From assembly GCA_031282385.1 (NCBI GenBank), contig JAITDV010000081.1, forward strand, positions 1-8,308: 8,308 nt of DNA. The letters are read 5' to 3'. The stretch is from Planctomycetaceae bacterium (GTDB lineage Bacteria; Planctomycetota; Planctomycetia; Pirellulales; Thermoguttaceae). Made by a program: the position numbers and the translations under genes. Each line of letters opens with the position of its first letter. The stretch's first letter is position 1. A model generated the notes under the pieces. The model was given only the letters and a program-made list of their open reading frames with translations, was not told the DNA's origin and did not search any database. Shown here piece by piece: positions 1-6,520 of the stretch.

Positions 1-94
1 GGTCTATTATCAAAATTAATTGACAAGGAGTACCCATTCAGATGCTCAAACGAACTCGCCGCGAACAAGTTGGCTACCATTAAAACAACAAAAA

Positions 95-114
95 GACTTT
101 TTCAGGGACAACTA
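95..114 (+). repeat. 20-bp inverted repeat, left arm
   Basis: The sequence GACTTTTTCAGGGACAACTA is an exact reverse complement of 8036-8055, about 7.9 kb away. A perfect 20-bp match is far beyond chance in a window this size. The match does not extend at either side. The two arms could be ends of insertion sequences or relics of a short mobile repeat; no transposase is recognisable between them. Confidence 0.7.
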
Positions 115-274
115 AATATTCGTCAATTCAAATTCTGATTTTAGTTTCAGAAACAATAAGAATTTCAACATAACTACTTCACCGTTTTTTGTAATTGCAT
201 GTACGGTTATGACAACAGTTGCTCCGTATGAACTTTACGCGAATAAAATCTGTTTCAACTTGAGATAGATTTGA

Positions 275-318
275 CAAAAAAATATGATCCGCAAATCTGA
301 AAAAATTCGCGGATCATA
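275..318 (-). terminator. Rho-independent terminator of the DUF4340 gene
   Basis: Arms 283-292 (TATGATCCGC) and 309-318 (GCGGATCATA) are perfectly complementary over 10 bp, and a few further A:T pairs may form inside. Read on the minus strand, the stem is followed at once by a run of seven U (276-282). It lies about 60 bp after the stop codon of the gene ending at 380, the right place and orientation for an intrinsic terminator. Confidence 0.75.
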
Positions 319-379
319 ATATCAAATATACGGCAAATCAAAACAACAAAATTAGGCACTGAATTTATTCAAGCAAAAT

Positions 380-2131
380 TTATTTTGTTGGTTCAGGCGG
401 CAATTTAAATTCACCACTCACTCCCGGCAAATTTATTTCCGGCAGATTAACATGATCGTGATCGTGATCATGATCGTGGTTATGATCGTGGTTATGATCG
501 TGATTGTGTGGAGATAATGGATTTGTTGTATTGGGATTTGTGTTTGGATTTGTTGGTGGAGTTTTTGTGCGGATGATAGTTGCTTCAGTTAAATGGATTT
601 TTTTGTACACATCTTCCGAAATCACGTAATACCAATCTGCAAATCTCGCCGACAACTTTTTCACTCTTGCCTTACCGGATTCTATTGCTTTTGTTATTCT
701 TTCCTGTTCGCGTAAATTTGATTTTTCTTTTGCTTCACGTTCTTTTTTGATTGTGTCAATTGCAGCTTGGTCGCCGGTTGTTGGAATTTCGGGCAAAGGT
801 TGAATATCTGCCGGCGGAATAATTGATTCGTCGAAATCGGCGTTGATAAACAAATAACGATTTTCCGTCATTGTTGTGGAGTTGTCATTATCATTATCTT
901 TATTTTTATCTGCTTCGTCTTTTTCTTTGTTGACGGTCTGCGTGCCGGTCAAATTTCCGAACCGCAAATTATAACAAATCCCATCTTTCATACGTAGTTG
1001 AATATCGCCTCGGCTTGCCAGTAGTTTTATAGATTCCTTGCTTTCTTTACTGTTTTTATCAGGAACGGAAGCAAGATAAAAACCGGCTTTGAACAACGAA
1101 TCATCAAGTTTAATTTTAGCGAACGATTCGCTGTTGCGCAACGACTCTGCAAGTTTAGCCGGTTTTTTTGTAACGTTTACTATTTTCAGATTGTTGATTG
1201 AATTTACCAAACCATCCAACGCTTCAACATTCAATTCTTCGTTGGCGTTTATAGATTTTTCGTAGTATTCACGTTGTGCGCCGCGGTAACCCATAAATTT
1301 TTTCAAGCTCCATTTTTTATCACCGGTTTCGTTACTATTGTAAGCTATTGTCAAATCTGCGATGTTGTTTAGAGCCACTCCCAACGTCCGCTCAGATGTC
1401 GCTTGCAATTCCAACGAGTAATCGTCAACAAAAATTTCCGCAATATCAAGCGAATGAATGTCAAGTAAATTCTTTTCTATCCATCGGTCAAATTGCGTAC
1501 TGAATCTGTCAATATCAATGTTGACTATATACACGGGCAATTGTCCTGCGATGCGGACGTATCTGTTGACGGAGACGTTGGAATCAAGTTGATTATTTTC
1601 TGCTGGTTCGACGGCTTTACCTATGATCAATTCGACCAATGTCTCATCGATTTTTGTTTCTTTATTTGTGCCGACAAGTGTAACTTTTACGCCTGTGTGT
1701 TCGTTGAATAATACGTTTTCGTCGGTCGGGTCAAGAACGCCGTAAGTTTTGTGAAGTTCAGCTGCGTTTGCGGATTGGGTGTTGGTGTTGTCTGTCATTT
1801 TTTCGGCAACATCCAATACTTTCAACCCGATAAGTGCATCTGCAATTAGTCCCATTTGATCTTTAGCGTCAGCGGGATAGTTGTCGTGGGAAGGGATACG
1901 CCACGAGCCGTCTTTTTCTATTATACGAAATTCTTCCTTGTCGCCTGTCGCTCCACGACGAGCTATCTCAAGATGCTTAACCGCAAGCGGATCTGTGAAT
2001 TTCTCAAACAACGCTTTACCGATTATCTCATCCACTCTGACTGGGCGGATTTGTGGTTTAGAGTACCACGCAAGCACAAGCAGAACAACGGCAAGCAACA
2101 AAAAAATCAATGTTTTACTTTTTTCTGTCAT
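380..2131 (-). CDS. DUF4340 membrane-anchored protein with His-rich tail
   Basis: This 583-residue protein has a hydrophobic N-terminal segment at about residues 7-23 (LIFLLLAVVLLVLAW) after a short Lys-containing start, so it is probably anchored in the cytoplasmic membrane with the rest outside. The middle matches my recollection of DUF4340, in particular about residues 190-240, which contain RYVRIAGQLPVYIV and the stretch DRWIEKNLLDI. In planctomycetes and other bacteria DUF4340 proteins usually follow an ABC permease and a GldG-like protein. No such partner is visible here: the gene stands alone after a 1.3-kb gap. A charged, probably helical stretch lies around residues 450-480. After an Asn/Thr/Pro linker, residues 542-560 alternate His with Asp or Asn (ten His), suggesting metal binding, though that is inference. 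No clear Shine-Dalgarno precedes the ATG; it was chosen because the anchor follows it directly. The biochemical function of DUF4340 is unknown. Confidence 0.8.
   Translation of the reverse strand: MTEKSKTLIFLLLAVVLLVLAWYSKPQIRPVRVDEIIGKALFEKFTDPLAVKHLEIARRGATGDKEEFRIIEKDGSWRIPSHDNYPADAKDQMGLIADALIGLKVLDVAEKMTDNTNTQSANAAELHKTYGVLDPTDENVLFNEHTGVKVTLVGTNKETKIDETLVELIIGKAVEPAENNQLDSNVSVNRYVRIAGQLPVYIVNIDIDRFSTQFDRWIEKNLLDIHSLDIAEIFVDDYSLELQATSERTLGVALNNIADLTIAYNSNETGDKKWSLKKFMGYRGAQREYYEKSINANEELNVEALDGLVNSINNLKIVNVTKKPAKLAESLRNSESFAKIKLDDSLFKAGFYLASVPDKNSKESKESIKLLASRGDIQLRMKDGICYNLRFGNLTGTQTVNKEKDEADKNKDNDNDNSTTMTENRYLFINADFDESIIPPADIQPLPEIPTTGDQAAIDTIKKEREAKEKSNLREQERITKAIESGKARVKKLSARFADWYYVISEDVYKKIHLTEATIIRTKTPPTNPNTNPNTTNPLSPHNHDHNHDHNHDHDHDHDHVNLPEINLPGVSGEFKLPPEPTK
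452..508 (-). repeat. Short tandem repeat encoding the His/Asp/Asn tail
   Basis: The DNA consists of near-identical 6- and 12-base units based on GATCGT and GATCGTGGTTAT. They encode alternating His with Asp or Asn at residues 542-560 of the DUF4340 protein. Units are multiples of six bases, so gain or loss would change the number of His residues without changing the frame. Confidence 0.75.
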
Positions 2132-2174
2132 ACGTTTTATTTTATTGAGTAGTTGATGGTTTAATGTTTAATTT

Positions 2175-2209
2175 GTTAATCGTTCGTTTATCTGGCTTGT
2201 CCGATTAAC
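2175..2209. repeat. Dyad with 8-bp arms overlapping the candidate promoter
   Basis: GTTAATCG (2175-2182) and CGATTAAC (2202-2209) are perfect inverted repeats, 19 bp apart. They bracket the candidate -10 box and most of the spacer, so a dimeric repressor could bind here. This is inferred from position only. Confidence 0.4.
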
Positions 2210-2216
2210 ATGGCAA
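2187..2216 (-). promoter_or_regulatory. Candidate promoter of the DUF4340 gene
   Basis: On the minus strand TTGCCA (2216-2211) and GATAAA (2192-2187) are separated by 18 bp, resembling sigma-70 type -35 and -10 boxes. They lie about 56 bp upstream of the ATG at 2131. The match is partial and the region is AT-rich. Confidence 0.3.
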
Positions 2217-2784
2217 CAAGTCAGTTTTTTACATTTTAAGTTTTTCGCACTTGTTGAATATTCGTCAACGCACAAACTTACATTTCGGAATCTGTTTCAA
2301 TGTTGTGTTATCAGATTTTAATTCCGGATTCTAAAGTGCGTTTAGTATAATTTTCACAGCACGAATTTTTGACAACACGAAATTACACCAGCAAAAAAAA
2401 TCATGTCAAGTTATGGTTATCTGAATCTGGTATTTTTCGAAGTTGCGTTGTATTTCAAAATTCGCGGTAAAAATCGGCAAAAATCAAAGGCAACATTTTA
2501 CGCGAACAAACAAAACCATTCAAGTAGTACAAAACCTATCAATAAAAATTGTAACTATTCAGTCGGCAGCTCTACAAAATATTGATGGCAGGCGGGAACG
2601 CAACATAATGCAATAACCGATTAAAACGACATAGTTACAAAAATACTTTTAAGTTGGCATAGATTGATATTACATTTTGTGGTGAACTGGCTTATACTTT
2701 CCGGCAGACTTGAATTGAGGTTGGTTGAAATTTAGTTACGTTTGAATTTCTGCAACGAAAATTTAAGTTGGGGTTGATTGCGGC

Positions 2785-2824
2785 GTTTTTAATTTTGAAG
2801 TCGATAGACCGCCAAATTAAAAAC
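2785..2824. repeat. AT-rich inverted repeat next to the MITE-like element
   Basis: GTTTTTAATTT (2785-2795) and AAATTAAAAAC (2814-2824) are perfectly complementary over 11 bp with an 18-base loop. The repeat ends only 7 bp before the MITE-like element. It does not resemble a terminator because it lacks a GC-rich stem. Confidence 0.5.
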
Positions 2825-2831
2825 CAAGCAA

Positions 2832-2998
2832 TAGACCTTTTCTCTAACCTAAAAATACATCAACGCAACAAAAAACCTATAACGAAAAACCGCCTTTAAC
2901 TCTTCCGAGACCACCCCTAACCCCTCCGAAGGCAGGGAATTATTCCTCTCTTTTGGAGGGGTCAGGGGTGGTCTCCTACAGATTAACGAAAAGGTCTA
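2832..2998. mobile_element. MITE-like element, complete copy
   Basis: A 167-bp non-coding segment begins with TAGACCTTTTC (2832-2842) and ends with its exact reverse complement GAAAAGGTCTA (2988-2998). Beyond these the ends remain partly complementary. If the outermost TA pairs are a target duplication, the layout matches elements mobilised by TA-targeting transposases such as IS630/Tc1-mariner types. Inside, arms 2907-2929 and 2953-2975 form a 23-bp GC-rich stem with at most two mismatches. The left 105-110 bp recur at 8159-8266 with about five differences, which shows that it is dispersed. No coding potential is seen. Confidence 0.7.
2907..2975. repeat. Long GC-rich hairpin inside the MITE-like element
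   Basis: The arm starting GAGACCACCCCTAACCCC (2907-2929) pairs with the arm ending GGGGTGGTCTC (2953-2975), with a 23-base loop. Its base composition stands out from the AT-rich surroundings. Related 'CCACCCCTAACCCCTCC' hairpins are, from memory, common in bacterial non-autonomous repeats. Confidence 0.7.
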
Positions 2999-3184
2999 AT
3001 AAAAAAGAATTTCTAAAAATTCATTTTGTCCACGAATTTTCATGACAAGATCACAAATTAAATAATTTGGTAACTATTCAGCCACGGGATTCAATTGTTT
3101 AGAAAAAAGATGTTAGGGAATTGGAACGAACTAAAACGTAGCGTTCTATACTGCTCGTACTATAAATTGCGTGACTCAAGAGCG

Positions 3185-3215
3185 TAAAAGCCTGCTTTCC
3201 GATAGGTAAGCAGGC
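3185..3215 (-). terminator. Probable terminator of the pseudopilin cluster
   Basis: GCCTGCTT (3190-3197) and AAGCAGGC (3208-3215) form a perfect 8-bp stem, extended inside by two C:G pairs around a GATA loop after one mismatch. On the minus strand it is followed by UUUUA, a short U run. It lies about 220 bp beyond the stop at 3438, the last gene of the row. The long distance and short U tract make it less certain than the terminator at 275-318. Confidence 0.5.
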
Positions 3216-3437
3216 GGCGGTAAACGAAAATTCAAGTGAGAACAGTTTAAAATAAACAACCCTTATTTGTCAAAAGTAGCCAAAAAATCCTCCCAACGCG
3301 CCCTGTGTTTTGTTTGATATTGTCTTAATTTCACCATCGAAGTAATAATAACATAGAGGCGTGTTGATGGGATTCTGCTTGCTACTAATGGTGAATTGAA
3401 TAAATAATGGTTGTTTACTTTAATATCGTATATTGTT

Positions 3438-4643
3438 TTATGGTGCTGTTACGGATTCTCCGCCGGCGCGTGAACCTAACGCTCCCCATATACCGTGATA
3501 TGATTTACCGAATTCAATAAAAGTATTGTAACCGGCATTGGCAACCGTGTTACCATTGATACCTTGATAATCAATTCCGTCAGTAATGAATTTAACCGAA
3601 CCATCAGCCATACACACATTGACGCCGCCTGAATGGTAACTTGACGGACTTATGAAACCGCCGCTGTATTCTTTATTAGCAGCCAAACCTGTAGTTGAAT
3701 TAGGCGGTAAAATTGTATTAAAACCCGTAAACGCAATCGCACCGTCCGACCAACGCCGACCAGACCAATTTACAATATTCGCATCTGTAATCGTTGACTT
3801 TATATTTGATCCGTCTTTCAACTCGTAACAAGTTTTAACCGCAGTTCCAGTTGAATTTGATGACGGAACAGTATTTTCAAATGTTGTCGGAACACCACTT
3901 CCTGAAACAATAATACCAATTCCCGCGTTACGAATATTTTTACCTGCTATACGGCGTTCACTGAACATAATCGTATTTGACATTCCATCAGTTATACCTT
4001 GTGAACCGTTCCATTGGTGCGGCGCAAAAGCACCGCGATCCACACAACATAAAGTTGATGCAGAACTGCCGTAATTAGGAAAAGCTGCCGCCGGTGCATC
4101 CGCCTGCAAAAGATTAAAATGTACAGGAAAATCACCATAACAGAAACGATAACTTGCATGTGCCTGTTCTGTAACGCCCTTACTTCTGCCTTCATTGTCA
4201 GATGGACAAAGTAACATTGACAATGGATTAGTCATATAGGTCGCGGTATCAACTCCGGCAATATCTACACCGGATTGTGCATCGGTGTTGAATTGACAAA
4301 CAAATCCGCCAGAATTTATTTTTTCAAACAACGGAGTCATTTCCATAAAACTGAGCAACGAAACAAAACCTGAAATCCGCCGTCTTGCTCCGTCATTGGA
4401 ACGTATTCCAAATCCGCCGGCAGGTAAATTTTTTCGGTATTGGTCATGATAATTATGAACCGCAATACCAAGTTGATGCAGGCTACTTGAACAACTCATT
4501 TTTCTTGCCGTTTCACGCGCCGCTTGCACCGCTGGTAACAACAGCGCTAACAACACGCCAATAATAGCAATCACAACAAGAAGTTCGACTAATGTAAAAC
4601 CGCAAAATAAACGCCCTTGAGCGTTACCTATTCTTAATGACAT
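3438..4643 (-). CDS. DUF1559 pseudopilin-like protein (third of cluster)
   Basis: This 401-residue protein begins with a 15-residue leader ending in Gly, then FTLVELLVVIAIIGVLLALL with Phe16 as the first mature residue and Glu20 at the conserved fifth position. This is a classical type IV prepilin cleavage and methylation signal with its hydrophobic helix. The helix runs into LLPAVQAARETARKMSC, the usual start of the DUF1559 domain. Further family marks are the segment ITDGMSNTIMFSER near the middle and, at about residues 337-352, HSGGVNVCMADGSVKF; the C-terminus carries GIWGALGSRAGGE. Length is typical for DUF1559 proteins, which are strongly expanded in planctomycetes. It is expected to be cut by a prepilin peptidase and held in the envelope; its exact role is unknown. 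The start is fixed by a strong GGGAGG at 4653-4658. It is the last gene of the row, 40 bp after the lipoprotein gene. Confidence 0.92.
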   Translation of the reverse strand: MSLRIGNAQGRLFCGFTLVELLVVIAIIGVLLALLLPAVQAARETARKMSCSSSLHQLGIAVHNYHDQYRKNLPAGGFGIRSNDGARRRISGFVSLLSFMEMTPLFEKINSGGFVCQFNTDAQSGVDIAGVDTATYMTNPLSMLLCPSDNEGRSKGVTEQAHASYRFCYGDFPVHFNLLQADAPAAAFPNYGSSASTLCCVDRGAFAPHQWNGSQGITDGMSNTIMFSERRIAGKNIRNAGIGIIVSGSGVPTTFENTVPSSNSTGTAVKTCYELKDGSNIKSTITDANIVNWSGRRWSDGAIAFTGFNTILPPNSTTGLAANKEYSGGFISPSSYHSGGVNVCMADGSVKFITDGIDYQGINGNTVANAGYNTFIEFGKSYHGIWGALGSRAGGESVTAP

Positions 4644-4652
4644 TTGATATGT

Positions 4653-4658
4653 CCTCCC
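4653..4658 (-). promoter_or_regulatory. Shine-Dalgarno of the third DUF1559 gene
   Basis: GGGAGG on the minus strand lies 9 bases before the ATG at 4643. It is the strongest such site in the window and decides the start. Confidence 0.75.
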
Positions 4659-4683
4659 AATTTTTATAGTTTAGTTAGTTAGT

Positions 4684-5214
4684 TTATTTCAATTCAATTT
4701 TAATATCACGGTTTCCGCCGGATTCAATTGTATATGTCAATCCTGATTTTTTTGTTGTTGAGAAATTTTCAGGAATTGCCGAAACAACCTTTAAAATATT
4801 CTCTTCCGGTTGTGGTTCTTCAAATCCGGCTTCTTGACGTTTACTTTTCCAGTCAGCAACAGTATTCTTACCTTCGTCGCGAATATATTTCGTTACAGAA
4901 ATTCTGTAGTTGCCTGGTAAAATTCCCTTGTCTCCGAGCGTCCGTAACACAAATTGTCCTTTTGCGTTTGTTTGAGCAGTTCCGAGTCTTTCTCCGTTAG
5001 TTGCACTTTCCGGCGTAAATGAAACCATTGCCCATGCCAACGGTGCATTCTCATAAATCACAACACCTTCTCCCGCAACAAGACCACGAACTTTAACACG
5101 TCCGCAACCATTGGCAAAAAGAATAAAACCACACAAACAAATCAAACTCAAAAAAATTTTTATTGAGTTTATTGTTGACAAATTTTTCTTATCACACATT
5201 TTCAAATTTAACAT
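4684..5214 (-). CDS. Small lipoprotein, transthyretin/carboxypeptidase-regulatory-like fold
   Basis: This protein of up to 176 residues has a Lys-rich start, a hydrophobic stretch (about residues 19-34) and FANGC at residues 33-37, a fair lipobox with Cys37 as the lipidated residue. The remainder matches a pattern frequent in planctomycete lipoproteins: a 'RGLVAGEGVVIYENAPLA' strand, VSFTPES, then TNAKGQFVLRT and GILPGNYRISVTK, which together suggest a small beta-sandwich of the carboxypeptidase-regulatory or transthyretin-like type. Such proteins often neighbour DUF1559 genes, as here, where it sits 18 bp after one and 40 bp before another. A structural partner role at the outer surface is inference. 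The start is unsure: AAAGG directly abuts the first ATG (5214), leaving no spacer, while the ATG at residue 6 (5199) has the same site about 14 bases upstream. Both starts keep the signal peptide. Confidence 0.8.
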   Translation of the reverse strand: MLNLKMCDKKNLSTINSIKIFLSLICLCGFILFANGCGRVKVRGLVAGEGVVIYENAPLAWAMVSFTPESATNGERLGTAQTNAKGQFVLRTLGDKGILPGNYRISVTKYIRDEGKNTVADWKSKRQEAGFEEPQPEENILKVVSAIPENFSTTKKSGLTYTIESGGNRDIKIELK

Positions 5215-5232
5215 CCTTTCGCATGTTATTTG

Positions 5233-6378
5233 TTACGGTATACTTACAACTTCATCACCGTTTGCCGTTCCAAGTTTGCCCCAAACTCCATAAGGCGACG
5301 CTCCAGATATAACTGCCGCATGATTAGGGTCTCCGTAATCAATCGTCTCCGAAATAAAATGAACCGAACCATCCGTAAAACTAATATTCGCGCCGCCGCT
5401 ATGATTGCTTGACGGTGGACACATGAAATGATAGAACGAAGCACAAGCTGGAGAATTCGGCGGCATAATTGTATTAAATACAGTTAACCACGATCCCTGA
5501 TACCAACATGTTCCACGATAATCGTTGATCGCAAGTCCCGAACCTGTCAACATTGGTTGAATATAATCACCGCCTATTCCCGTAAATGCCCAACATACAC
5601 TTGGCAAGATCGGCTTAGTTGAATTTTCACGCGGATTGATCAATGCTCCAAACGCAGAAGGCCAAGCCATAGTGATATAGCAATCAATCATCCTTAAAGA
5701 TTTACCGCCTCCACCAGACGAATTCCGCCCAATAACACGTTCAGCAAACATTACCGTGTTAGTTGTACCGTCAGAAATATTTTCGAGTTTATACTTACGT
5801 GATTTGGCATAAATAGGACCTCGCCATGGCATATTTTGTTCATACTCCGCTGTTGATATTGACTTCCAATACGAAACTACATCACCCGATGAAACAATAT
5901 AGTTGGTTGACCCTGAATGCCAACTCGCGTGAATTGGCGGATCGGCATAGTAACCTGACGGGCAAAGTAACGCGCTAGGTTGGAAGTCATAAAGAGCAGC
6001 ACTTCCGCCCTCCACAATTGTTTCCATCTCCATATACGGAGCAAGTGCATAAAAAACAGAATGCCCATGACCTGAAGTGCCTGCCGTAGTAACTCCCAGA
6101 GGCAATATTGTAGAACCATAATCATGTGCAGGTAATTCACCATTGGCATCTTGAAAAGTATGAGAGGCAATGCCTAATTGTCTGAGGTTATTGTTGCATG
6201 CCATTCGTCTTGCGGCTTCACGTGCTGCCTGAACTGCCGGTAAAAGCAACGCAATCAATAACGCAATGATCGCCACCACTACCAACAACTCCACAAGCGT
6301 AAATCCGAATAAAAGACTTCGATTGTTTTTATTTTCAGCAGCGTTATTGGCTACCGATTTTATTTTTAAGTTTAACAT
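5233..6378 (-). CDS. DUF1559 pseudopilin-like protein (second of cluster)
   Basis: This 381-residue protein has a 25-residue leader ending in FG, followed by FTLVELLVVVAIIALLIALL, with Phe26 as the predicted first mature residue and Glu30 at position +5. LLPAVQAAREAARRMAC follows, the hallmark start of DUF1559. The middle carries ISDGTTNTVMFAER, then FNTIMPPNSPACASFYHF, and residues 326-341 are HSGGANISFTDGSVHF; PYGVWGKLGT closes the domain near the C-terminus. The segment around PPN and YHF is shared with the gene at 6521-7734 but not the gene at 3438-4643, so the two right-hand genes look like the closer pair, perhaps a tandem duplication. An AAAGGA at 6383-6388 supports the start, with a 4-base spacer. 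The 142-bp gap upstream could hold its own promoter; downstream, only 18 bp separate it from the lipoprotein gene. The exact function of DUF1559 proteins is unknown. Confidence 0.92.
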   Translation of the reverse strand: MLNLKIKSVANNAAENKNNRSLLFGFTLVELLVVVAIIALLIALLLPAVQAAREAARRMACNNNLRQLGIASHTFQDANGELPAHDYGSTILPLGVTTAGTSGHGHSVFYALAPYMEMETIVEGGSAALYDFQPSALLCPSGYYADPPIHASWHSGSTNYIVSSGDVVSYWKSISTAEYEQNMPWRGPIYAKSRKYKLENISDGTTNTVMFAERVIGRNSSGGGGKSLRMIDCYITMAWPSAFGALINPRENSTKPILPSVCWAFTGIGGDYIQPMLTGSGLAINDYRGTCWYQGSWLTVFNTIMPPNSPACASFYHFMCPPSSNHSGGANISFTDGSVHFISETIDYGDPNHAAVISGASPYGVWGKLGTANGDEVVSIP

Positions 6379-6382
6379 TTTT

Positions 6383-6388
6383 TCCTTT
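6383..6388 (-). promoter_or_regulatory. Likely ribosome binding site of the second DUF1559 gene
   Basis: AAAGGA on the minus strand lies 4 bases before the ATG at 6378. The spacer is short but within the usable range. Confidence 0.5.
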
Positions 6389-6399
6389 CTTCATGGTTT

Positions 6400-6417
6400 A
6401 ATTAAAAATTTTTAATT
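6400..6417. repeat. 18-bp AT-only palindrome in the gene leader
   Basis: AATTAAAAATTTTTAATT is a perfect palindrome about 22 bp upstream of the second DUF1559 gene. Part of it recurs at the same distance from the gene at 6521-7734. It may be a promoter part or a protein site; an all-AT palindrome can also arise by chance in such DNA. Confidence 0.45.
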
Positions 6418-6459
6418 GACGTTTTTTTGGTCAACGTAAAACTTGAGATAAACAATTAA

Positions 6460-6517
6460 CGTTACAAAAATTCTTTATCACCGCTTTACAATCAACAACG
6501 CACGATTTTTTGTAACG
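6460..6517 (-). repeat. Inverted repeat right after the first pseudopilin gene
   Basis: CGTTACAAAAA (6460-6470) and TTTTTGTAACG (6507-6517) are perfectly complementary over 11 bp with a 36-base loop. On the transcript the structure begins 3 bases after the stop codon at 6521. It is too AT-rich and its loop too large for a typical terminator, so a partial attenuator or RNA-stabilising stem is possible. Confidence 0.45.
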
Positions 6518-6520
6518 AAA

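Larger units (their letters stand above)
1..379. other. Intergenic left edge with repeat arm and terminator
   Basis: No convincing complete gene lies here. Two overlapping frames are open at the left edge: one runs from the window start to a TGA at 136-138 (45 codons), the other runs from about 20 to a TAA at 113-115. Neither resembles a family I can name, so they may be the 3' end of a gene cut by the window or chance. The second frame would end in DFFRDN, encoded by the repeat arm at 95-114. The right part holds the terminator of the DUF4340 gene. Confidence 0.4.
2132..3437. other. 1.3-kb gene-poor region
   Basis: I see no credible gene between the DUF4340 gene and the pseudopilin cluster. 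The region is AT-rich and holds a candidate promoter with a dyad (2175-2216), an AT-rich hairpin with 11-bp arms (2785-2795 and 2814-2824), the MITE-like element (2832-2998), a 12-base sequence present twice (2551-2562 and 3070-3081), and the terminator hairpin of the pseudopilin cluster (3185-3215). A 60-codon plus-strand frame at 2403-2585 lacks a ribosome binding site and family resemblance. Confidence 0.6.

Noticed and set aside
1493..1711. Plus-strand open frame inside the DUF4340 gene
   Set aside because: It lies antisense to a gene with clear domain support and has no start signal or family resemblance.
115..2300. Two 12-mers shared in the same order (115-126 with 2257-2268, and 247-258 with 2289-2300)
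   Set aside because: The spacing differs (about 130 versus 30 bp), the flanks do not align and the sequences are AT-rich, so a duplicated block is not supported.
2403..2585. Plus-strand open frame of 60 codons
   Set aside because: No ribosome binding site, no recognisable domain, composition dominated by Lys, Asn and Ser as expected of AT-rich non-coding DNA, and located in a repeat-bearing gap.
2551..3081. The 12-mer GTAACTATTCAG at 2551-2562 and 3070-3081
   Set aside because: The match ends at 12 bases, no inverted partner is present, and the spacing does not define an element; kept only as a remark.
3120..3160. Possible small RNA with a GAACG/CGTTC stem
   Set aside because: A 5-bp stem with a large loop and no promoter or terminator of its own is not enough evidence.
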